A stretch of 64,000 nt of DNA from Nitrospira sp. (GTDB lineage Bacteria > Nitrospirota > Nitrospiria > Nitrospirales > Nitrospiraceae), in assembly GCA_024760525.1 (NCBI GenBank), contig CP060499.1, positions 186,001 to 250,000 of the forward strand, given 5' to 3'. The position numbers and the translations under genes were made by a program. Position 1 is the first letter of the stretch; each line of letters begins with the position of its first letter. Positions 58,632 to 64,000 of this stretch are shown in pieces. The notes below the pieces were generated by a model. The model was not told the DNA's origin. It saw only the letters and a program-made list of their open reading frames with translations, and searched no databases.

Positions 58632-60452
58632 CTACGACACCTCGAACACTTTCTTCCCTTGCAGACTTTTCTTGAGAGAATCGTCCAGCATCACGACGTT
58701 CAAGCGCTTCGCGGCCTGTTCGAGCGCTGCCATGTGTGCACGGATGGCGCGAGGGTCGGGGCCGTCCTTCGCATTAGTCAACTGAGAGAGTGCCGCACGT
58801 ATGCCCTCGGCTTCTTCCGGCGCGATCAGATGGCCGGCGTCGACGAGCGATTTCTCAGTCGTTTTCATCAACGCTTCGGCGTCCAGTCGAGCTTCGATCA
58901 GCTTCCGGGCGTTGATATCCTCCGTGGCAAACTTGAACGAGTCTTCGATCATCCGCTCAACTTCCGTGTCCGAGAGTCCGTACGACGGCTTGACGTCGAT
59001 CGACTGACTTTGGCCTGTTCGCATGTCCTTTGCCGTCACGTTCAAGATTCCGTTGGCATCGATCAAAAAGGTCACTTCGATGCGCGGCACTCCTGCCGGG
59101 AGGGGCGGCACTTTGAGCCGAAATCGCGCGAGGCTCCGATTGTCTTTGACGAGTTCGCGCTCACCCTGCAGAATATGGATATCCACTCCGGTCTGACCGT
59201 CGACATAAGTCGTGAACATTTCTTTGGCGCTCGCCGGAATGGTCGTGTTCCTGCGGATCAAGCTGCTCATGACCCCGCCCATCGTTTCGATGCCGAGAGA
59301 CAAGGGCGTTACGTCCAACAGCAACATGTCTGTCGTCCCGCCGCTCAGAATATCGGCTTGAACGGCCGCCCCAAGTGCGACGACTTCGTCCGGATTCAAG
59401 TGGCAATGCGGCGTCTTTCCGAACAGCGCTTCCACACGTTGCCGAACCAGCGGCATACGCGTTGAGCCCCCCACCAGTACAACCTCGTCGATATCTTTTG
59501 GAGCGAGCCCGGCGTCTTTTAACGCCATGCGACAGGGAGCCAATGTGCGTTCGATGACACGCATCGCTAGGGATTCGAGCTGATCACGCGTCAGCTCCCT
59601 GGTGAAACGTCCCTTGTCTTCCGGTAGCTCAATCGTGACGTCGGTCTTCAACTCATCGGACAAGCGGACCTTGGCCCGCTCCGCCTCCAACCGAATCGCC
59701 TGCATGTGATCGGGGTGGTTGCCGACGTCGATTCCGTGCCGGTCTCGGATCTCTATGACGAAAAGATCGACCAGCAGACGATCGAGATCGTCTCCGCCGA
59801 GGTGTGTGTCACCATTGGTCGCCAGAACCTCAAAAATACCGTCTTTTAACTTCAATATGGATATGTCGAACGTGCCGCCGCCGAAATCATAGACCGCGAT
59901 CGTGCCCTGCGTTTTTTTCTGAAGTCCATAGGCGAGCGAAGCGGCAGTCGGCTCATTGATGATGCGCAACACCTCCAGCCCGGCAATGAGGCCGGCGTCT
60001 TTCGTCGCCTGTCGCTGGCTGTCGTTGAAGTAGGCAGGAACGGTGATGACGGCTTTCGTGATGCTTTCGTTGAGATGGGCCTCCGCGCGCAGCTTCAATT
60101 CCTTGAGGATCATGGCGGAGATCTGCGGCGGGGAATAGCTCTTCTGGCCGAGACGGATCCGAATGACCCCGCCCGTCTCGGTCAAATTGTAGGGGAAATA
60201 CGCCAACTCGTTCTGAACATCAACCAAGCCCCTACCCATGAATCGCTTCACGGAGTACACCGTCCGCTCCGGGTTGCGCGTCAGATGTTCTTTCGCAGGA
60301 TTCCCAACGATCAAGCCGTTGTCCGTCAAGGCGACAACTGAAGGCACCATCGTCCGACCGTGACGGTCGGGAACGACGCAGGGCTGGCCATCCTTCATGT
60401 AGGCGACCAATGAATTCGTAGTACCGAGGTCAATGCCGACTATGCGTGCCAT
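58632..60452 (-). CDS. hscA: Hsp70-type chaperone HscA
   Basis: 606 residues from ATG 60452 (MARIVGIDLGTTNSL); upstream frame belongs to the hscB gap. ATPase-domain motifs VYDFGGGTFDISIL, VLVGGSTRMPLVRQ and GGDDLDRLLVD are intact; the substrate-binding domain follows from about residue 375. HscA binds the LPPVK loop of IscU, which is present in this IscU (98-102), and drives cluster release with HscB. It lies 25 bases after hscB. Could be mistaken for DnaK but its place in the isc operon decides. Confidence 0.93.
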   Translation of the reverse strand: MARIVGIDLGTTNSLVAYMKDGQPCVVPDRHGRTMVPSVVALTDNGLIVGNPAKEHLTRNPERTVYSVKRFMGRGLVDVQNELAYFPYNLTETGGVIRIRLGQKSYSPPQISAMILKELKLRAEAHLNESITKAVITVPAYFNDSQRQATKDAGLIAGLEVLRIINEPTAASLAYGLQKKTQGTIAVYDFGGGTFDISILKLKDGIFEVLATNGDTHLGGDDLDRLLVDLFVIEIRDRHGIDVGNHPDHMQAIRLEAERAKVRLSDELKTDVTIELPEDKGRFTRELTRDQLESLAMRVIERTLAPCRMALKDAGLAPKDIDEVVLVGGSTRMPLVRQRVEALFGKTPHCHLNPDEVVALGAAVQADILSGGTTDMLLLDVTPLSLGIETMGGVMSSLIRRNTTIPASAKEMFTTYVDGQTGVDIHILQGERELVKDNRSLARFRLKVPPLPAGVPRIEVTFLIDANGILNVTAKDMRTGQSQSIDVKPSYGLSDTEVERMIEDSFKFATEDINARKLIEARLDAEALMKTTEKSLVDAGHLIAPEEAEGIRAALSQLTNAKDGPDPRAIRAHMAALEQAAKRLNVVMLDDSLKKSLQGKKVFEVS

Positions 60453-60477
60453 ATCAAAGACGCTGAAAAAGAGTTTC

Positions 60478-61200
60478 CTATTCGATGGTTGCTGCCAGAT
60501 CGTTGACGATGTTGTCGATGTAGGTCCGGTGCGAGAGGAGATCACGCATCTGCTTCAAGATTCGGTCCCGTTCGACCCTCGCCTGGCTTGTGGCTTCTCC
60601 ACGGTCCTGCAGGGCATCCCAGTCCGTAAACAGCTGCCGAAGTTGAGACTCCATTTCTCCCTTGCGCTGCTCCAATGCCTGTTGTTCAGTTTGGAGCGTG
60701 GTGCGGAGACGATGGCTATTATCGGAGTCGCGATCCGATGCCCGGTATTCCTCCAGGGTGTCCTGCAATTCCAGAATTTCCTCGAAGAGATCGGCAGGAG
60801 GAGAGGTTCGTATGTCTTTGACCGAGCCGGCTTCAAGACCTAAAAGATATTCAGCGCGTTGGATAGGGTCACGGAGTGTGCGATAGGCCGTATTGAGAAC
60901 GGCGGCGTTGCTAAGGCTGATCGTCTGTTCCGTCGGACTCTTAGTCTGATAAAAATCAGGATGAAAGGCCCGGCTCAGTTCGTAGAATTTGGCTTCCAAC
61001 TGCTGTGGATCCAGCGAGAGACGCCGTGGAACCCCCAAACAGCTAAAGTAATCGGTATCCTTCGAAACGGGTTGGACCTTTACGCACCGTTCACAAAAGT
61101 ATTCTCCCGACATCTCGGATTGGCAATGCCAGCACATGCTCCGTGCCATCTGCAGCTGGCGACGTGTCTCGGGACGGGGCGGTGGTTGATGGTTATCCAT
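60478..61200 (-). CDS. hscB: Fe-S co-chaperone HscB
   Basis: 240 residues from ATG 61200; an ATG at 61230 sits inside a palindrome and ATG 61149 is another option, none with a good ribosome binding site. The N-terminus adds a zinc-ribbon (CWHCQSEMSGEYFCERC) before the J domain (KFYELSRAFHPDFYQ, with the HPD that stimulates HscA) and the C-terminal IscU-binding helices. The zinc-ribbon is typical of many HscB outside enterobacteria. Translation may depend on the hairpin just upstream. Confidence 0.88.
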   Translation of the reverse strand: MDNHQPPPRPETRRQLQMARSMCWHCQSEMSGEYFCERCVKVQPVSKDTDYFSCLGVPRRLSLDPQQLEAKFYELSRAFHPDFYQTKSPTEQTISLSNAAVLNTAYRTLRDPIQRAEYLLGLEAGSVKDIRTSPPADLFEEILELQDTLEEYRASDRDSDNSHRLRTTLQTEQQALEQRKGEMESQLRQLFTDWDALQDRGEATSQARVERDRILKQMRDLLSHRTYIDNIVNDLAATIE

Positions 61201-61204
61201 GAGT

Positions 61205-61235
61205 AAAAACGGGCATGGCGCATGCGCCATGCCCG
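61205..61235 (-). terminator. Perfect palindrome with U-run between iscA and hscB
   Basis: A 13-base arm (61223-61235) and its exact complement (61210-61222) form a 26-bp perfect palindrome; on the minus strand it is followed by five T (61209-61205). It sits 25 bases after the iscA stop and just before hscB, so it is an intra-operon terminator or processing site that would reduce hscBA-iscX expression. Confidence 0.7.
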
Positions 61236-61259
61236 GTGGTTTCTCCTACTCGTTTCGAA

Positions 61260-61616
61260 TCAAGCTGAGAACGATTCTCCGCAGCCGCAGGTCTTGTTGG
61301 CGTTCGGATTGATAAACTTGAAGTTTCCGCCCATGAGATCTTTTTGGTAGTCCAATTGTGTGCCCTGGAGATAGATAGCGCTCTTGGCGTCGACGATCAC
61401 CTTGACACCGTCGAACTCATATATTTGGTCGTACTGCCCGATCTTGTCGTCAAAATTGATCGTGTAACTCAAACCCGAACAGCCGCCACCTTTGACGCCC
61501 AGGCGAAGTCCACCTTCCTCGATCCCTTGCACATTGATCAGTCGCTTGACTTCTTTCAAGGCCGCATCGGTGAGCGAGATGATCGGAGCCTGAGTCTCTA
61601 CGTTCGTGGTGTCCAT
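61260..61616 (-). CDS. iscA: A-type Fe-S carrier IscA
   Basis: 118 residues. The three cluster Cys are Cys46 in GGGCSGLSY and Cys110, Cys112 in NKTCGCGESFSA. A-type proteins carry iron or Fe-S clusters from IscU to targets. Between iscU (21-base gap) and hscB in the isc operon; a ten-residue N-terminal extension (DTTNVETQAP) is longer than in Escherichia coli IscA. Confidence 0.93.
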   Translation of the reverse strand: MDTTNVETQAPIISLTDAALKEVKRLINVQGIEEGGLRLGVKGGGCSGLSYTINFDDKIGQYDQIYEFDGVKVIVDAKSAIYLQGTQLDYQKDLMGGNFKFINPNANKTCGCGESFSA

Positions 61617-61637
61617 GTGGCGCTCCCTTCGTGGTAG

Positions 61638-62036
61638 TTACTTAGTGCCGGCCGGCTGCGTGTCAGTCTTCTTCTGATAATCGGCCAACGCGGCTTTGAT
61701 CGCATCTTCCGCCAGGACCGAGCAATGAATTTTCACGGGAGGAAGATTCAGCTCCTGCACAATATCCGTATTCTTGATCTTCTGGGCTTCCTCGATCGTC
61801 TTTCCCTTGAGCCATTCGGTGGCCAAGCTGGAACTGGCGATCGCCGAGCCGCAACCGAAGGTCTTGAACTTCGCATCGACGATGGTATCGTCTTGCACCT
61901 TGATCTGCAGCTTCATGACGTCCCCGCACTCCGGGGCCCCCACCATGCCGGTGCCCACCCCCTCTTCGTCCTTCTTAAAGCTTCCCATGTTGCGAGGGTT
62001 GTTGAAATGATCGACGACTTTATCGCTGTAGGACAT
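61638..62036 (-). CDS. iscU: Fe-S scaffold protein IscU
   Basis: 132 residues from ATG 62036 (CGGAGGATACT upstream). Cluster ligands Cys37, Cys62 and Cys105 with Asp39 and His104 are present, and LPPVK (98-102) is the HscA recognition loop. Clusters are built here from sulfur given by IscS. The upstream frame in the same phase belongs to the gap after iscS. It is the third gene of the operon. Confidence 0.95.
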   Translation of the reverse strand: MSYSDKVVDHFNNPRNMGSFKKDEEGVGTGMVGAPECGDVMKLQIKVQDDTIVDAKFKTFGCGSAIASSSLATEWLKGKTIEEAQKIKNTDIVQELNLPPVKIHCSVLAEDAIKAALADYQKKTDTQPAGTK

Positions 62037-62068
62037 AGTATCCTCCGAAATTCGCGTTGTTATGTCAG

Positions 62069-63286
62069 TTAATGCGCCGCCCACTGGACGGATTTCAGGT
62101 CCACACCTTCTTTTGCCATTTCATAGAGCGGGGACATTTCCCGCAACTTCGTCACTACCTCAATAACCTTCTTGATCGTATAGTCAATCTCGTCATCGGT
62201 ATTGAAGCGGCCCAAACCGAAGCGGATTGAGGAGTGCGCGAGCTCGGTTCCGACGCCGAGTGCGCGCAAGACATAGGACGGTTCCAATGTGGCCGACGTG
62301 CAGGCCGAACCGGACGAGAGTGCGATGTCCTTCATGCCCATGAGCAGCGACTCCCCTTCGACGTAGGCGAACGAAATGTTGAGGTTGCCCGGCAAACGGT
62401 TTGTCGGATGGCCGTTGAGATAACTGTCTTCCAGAGCCGCCATAATATCGGTCTGAAGGCGGTCGCGCATTTTTGACAACCTGGCCGCTTCCGATGTCAT
62501 CTCTTGTTCGCAGACTTCACAGGCCTTTCCGAATCCGACGATCAGCGGTACCGCCAAAGTCCCGGACCGCATACCGCGCTCATGTCCCCCTCCATCCATC
62601 TGGGCCGCGATCCGTACGCGGGGATTCCTCTTTCTGACGTAGAGCGCACCGATTCCCTTAGGACCATAAATCTTGTGGGCTGAGAACGACATGAGATCAA
62701 TGCCCATGGCTTGTACATCGACGGGAATTTTGCCGACGCCCTGTGTGGCATCGCAATGAAACAGGACTCCCCTCGCTTTCGCGATCTTGCCGATTTCCTG
62801 GATGGGATTGATCGTGCCGATCTCGTTATTGGCGAGCATGACCGAGATCAGGATCGTCTTATCAGTAATGGCCTTTTCGACGTCTTGCGGATTGACCATG
62901 CCGTTTTTGTCGACGGACAGATAGGTTGCGGTCGCCAGCCCCTTGGCCTCCAAGGACTTGGCCGTGTCGAGCACCGCCCGATGTTCCGTGGTCGCGGTGA
63001 TGATATGGGTGCCCTTTTCCTTGTACATCTCCAAGACACCCTTCAACGCCAGATTGTCCGATTCAGTGGCCCCGCTGGTGAAGACGATTTCTTTTGAGTC
63101 GGCCTTGATGAGCCGCGCAATCTGTTTGCGGGCCTGTTCCACGGCTTCTTCCGCTGCCCAGCCAAAGGCATGATTACGGCTGGCGGCATTGCCGAACTTC
63201 TCGGTGAAATACGGCAGCATAGCTTCCAGGACTCGGGGATCCATGGGAGTGGTGGAATGATTATCGAGGAAAATAGGAAACTTCAT
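62069..63286 (-). CDS. iscS: Cysteine desulfurase IscS
   Basis: 405 residues. FLDNHSTTPMDPRVL and SGATESDNLALKG open the fold; PLP Lys205 is in SFSAHKIYGPKG and catalytic Cys329 in SSGSACTSATLEPS. It moves sulfur from cysteine to IscU and to tRNA-thiolating enzymes. The start overlaps the iscR stop by four bases (ATGA), so both are translated from one message. Confidence 0.96.
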   Translation of the reverse strand: MKFPIFLDNHSTTPMDPRVLEAMLPYFTEKFGNAASRNHAFGWAAEEAVEQARKQIARLIKADSKEIVFTSGATESDNLALKGVLEMYKEKGTHIITATTEHRAVLDTAKSLEAKGLATATYLSVDKNGMVNPQDVEKAITDKTILISVMLANNEIGTINPIQEIGKIAKARGVLFHCDATQGVGKIPVDVQAMGIDLMSFSAHKIYGPKGIGALYVRKRNPRVRIAAQMDGGGHERGMRSGTLAVPLIVGFGKACEVCEQEMTSEAARLSKMRDRLQTDIMAALEDSYLNGHPTNRLPGNLNISFAYVEGESLLMGMKDIALSSGSACTSATLEPSYVLRALGVGTELAHSSIRFGLGRFNTDDEIDYTIKKVIEVVTKLREMSPLYEMAKEGVDLKSVQWAAH

Positions 63287-63756
63287 CGTTCAACTCCTTG
63301 TGCTGAGGGAGACTGGATCGTGATCAGGGGTGTGCCGCCCATCATATCTTCCAACGTCATATTGTTCAGTAACTGGTAGATACTGCCTTGGATCTTCAGC
63401 AACGGTGTGCGGATGTTGCAATGCTCGCGCTGCATACAGAATTCGCCCTCTTTCTCATGCGAGCAGTCGGTGATGCCTAGAGGGCCTTCGATGCTTTCGA
63501 GAATCTGTGCGATCGTGATTTGTCCGGCGCTACGTGCCAGAAGGTAGCCACCCTTTGGGCCATTGTGACTTTCGATCATGCCGTTCTTTGAGAGGACTTG
63601 GAGAACCTTCGCCAACAATTCCAACGGAATGTTGTATTCCTCGGCGATCTCTTTCGTGTTCACAACTCTGCCCGGAGTAAGATCCCCGAATTGCACCGAA
63701 GCGATGTGTTGGAGCGCCATGAGTGCGTAATCAGCTTTTTTTGAAATCTTTAACAT
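63283..63756 (-). CDS. iscR: Rrf2-family regulator IscR
   Basis: 157 residues from ATG 63756 (MLKISKKADYALMAL), the conserved IscR start; a longer frame to 63831 runs into the operator. Winged helix at the N-terminus with SHNGPKGGYLLAR; candidate cluster ligands Cys98, Cys107, Cys113 (TDCSHEKEGEFCMQREHC), spaced Cys-x8-Cys-x5-Cys rather than the x5, x5 of Escherichia coli. It represses isc when it holds a 2Fe-2S cluster. First gene of the operon, next to a divergent operator region. Confidence 0.9.
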   Translation of the reverse strand: MLKISKKADYALMALQHIASVQFGDLTPGRVVNTKEIAEEYNIPLELLAKVLQVLSKNGMIESHNGPKGGYLLARSAGQITIAQILESIEGPLGITDCSHEKEGEFCMQREHCNIRTPLLKIQGSIYQLLNNMTLEDMMGGTPLITIQSPSAQGVER

Positions 63757-63761
63757 CGCTA

Positions 63762-63791
63762 TTGCCGATCGGTTAGATCGGAGACTATAAT
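63762..63791 (+). promoter_or_regulatory. Possible promoter for the divergent ferredoxin-like gene
   Basis: TTGCCG (63762-63767) and TATAAT (63786-63791), 18-base spacer, reading rightward; leader of about 95 bases to the start at 63891. The -10 is a perfect consensus, the -35 is weak. Confidence 0.4.
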
Positions 63792-63802
63792 GGTCTCCGA
63801 TC
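63776..63802. promoter_or_regulatory. Inverted repeat in the iscR / ferredoxin intergenic region, candidate IscR site
   Basis: GATCGGAGAC (63776-63785) and GTCTCCGATC (63793-63802), ten perfect pairs, with TATAATG in the centre. It covers the rightward -10 and lies in the iscR leader, so one bound dimer could control both directions. It is not the Escherichia coli IscR consensus; either operator or RNA hairpin is possible. Confidence 0.5.
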
Positions 63803-63817
63803 ATTCTGGTCGGACTA

Positions 63818-63847
63818 AGACTAGCACGCATGTTTCTCGAGTGTCAA
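63818..63847 (-). promoter_or_regulatory. Predicted iscR operon promoter
   Basis: On the minus strand, TTGACA (63847-63842) and TAGTCT (63823-63818) with an 18-base spacer, giving a leader of about 55 bases that contains the inverted repeat. Confidence 0.45.
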
Positions 63848-63890
63848 TACGCAGCTAGAGTCTAACGCTATCTCGGAAAGGAATAGGCAT

Positions 63891-64000
63891 ATGGGCGGGA
63901 CGAACCCGTATATTGAGAAGGCAGATTACGAACTTCCCAAAGTCTCCTATACCGTCACATTCATTCAGCCGAATGGAACCTCGACCACCGTTGCCGTCGA
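63891..64000 (+). CDS. Start of a ferredoxin-like protein (3' end outside window)
   Basis: The first 36 codons are visible, ATG 63891 behind GGAAAGGAATAGGC. The sequence ends YTVTFIQPNGTSTTVAV, the first two beta strands of a 2Fe-2S ferredoxin (VTFI-P-G-xxxxV). The cluster Cys would follow beyond the window, so the call rests on strands and context: divergent from iscR, and no fdx gene lies between hscA and iscX where it usually is. An 18-residue polar N-terminus (GGTNPYIEKADYELPKV) precedes the fold. Confidence 0.6.
   Translation, partial: MGGTNPYIEKADYELPKVSYTVTFIQPNGTSTTVAV

Noticed and set aside
1..64000. Search for tRNA, rRNA, CRISPR, IS elements, integrases and phage genes
   Set aside because: No cloverleaf-like sequence, repeat-spacer array, transposase, recombinase or structural phage protein was seen on either strand.

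Overview
The window (about 64 kb, GC-rich, densely packed, mostly leaderless short gaps) reads as chromosomal DNA of a Gram-negative bacterium. Gene content and protein style suggest the phylum Nitrospirota, most likely a Nitrospira; that placement is inference from recalled family resemblance, because no rRNA or other marker gene is present. There are no tRNA or rRNA genes, CRISPR arrays, insertion sequences, integrases or phage genes.

Layout. 1-5.7 kb: tail of a P-type ATPase, an unrecognised HTH-like/membrane coiled-coil pair, then a GT4 glycosyltransferase starting a plus-strand run with an MFS transporter, a repeat-rich BON-domain protein, a second paralogous MFS transporter and an amylo-alpha-1,6-glucosidase-type enzyme (to 10.4 kb). 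10.4-19.3 kb (minus strand): an operon of universal stress protein, P2-type cation ATPase, MacA-like adaptor, MacB-like permease without an ATPase domain, and an MgtA-type Mg2+ ATPase. 19.7-25.5 kb: two CBS-pair proteins, an L,D-transpeptidase, a P-II-like protein, a lipoprotein, a VapBC toxin-antitoxin pair, a small secreted protein and catalase. 25.6-31.4 kb (minus strand): a YbhGFSR-type ABC exporter with its TetR regulator and a clear operator dyad. 31.6-45.8 kb: an accessory stress/dormancy-like block with a ribosome-hibernation/cold-shock fusion, an APH-like kinase and APS-kinase-like pair, a hydrolase, a pentapeptide-repeat protein, NAD salvage enzymes (pncA, pncB), a cytochrome c with a zinc-ribbon protein, three more universal stress proteins, a PPi-type phosphofructokinase and a MarR regulator with a four-cysteine tail. 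45.8-53.9 kb: lipoproteins, a rubrerythrin / Fe-S oxidoreductase / DUF3501 / tandem PTPS cluster, paired periplasmic His-rich proteins, thioredoxin-like protein and peroxiredoxin. 53.9-64 kb: typA, a class A penicillin-binding protein, and a complete isc system (iscR-iscS-iscU-iscA-hscB-hscA-iscX, minus strand) with a divergent gene start that looks like a ferredoxin.

How the genes fit together. Three themes recur: redox defence (catalase, peroxiredoxin, rubrerythrin, Fe-S cluster assembly), survival under energy limitation (four two-domain Usp proteins, CBS proteins, ribosome hibernation factor, PPi-linked glycolysis, NAD salvage) and envelope or ion homeostasis (three P-type ATPases, MacAB-like and YbhFSR-like exporters, L,D-transpeptidase, PBP1A). 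The mixture of Usp + P2 ATPase, CBS proteins, PFK, pncB and a hibernation factor resembles in content the mycobacterial DosR dormancy regulon, although no DosR/DosS pair lies in the window.

Regulatory structures visible by eye include an inverted repeat centred on a TATAAT between iscR and the divergent ferredoxin-like gene, a perfect 26-bp palindrome with a U-run between iscA and hscB, a terminator-like hairpin right after the typA promoter, a 24-bp stem between the rubrerythrin and Fe-S oxidoreductase genes, and a TetR operator dyad.
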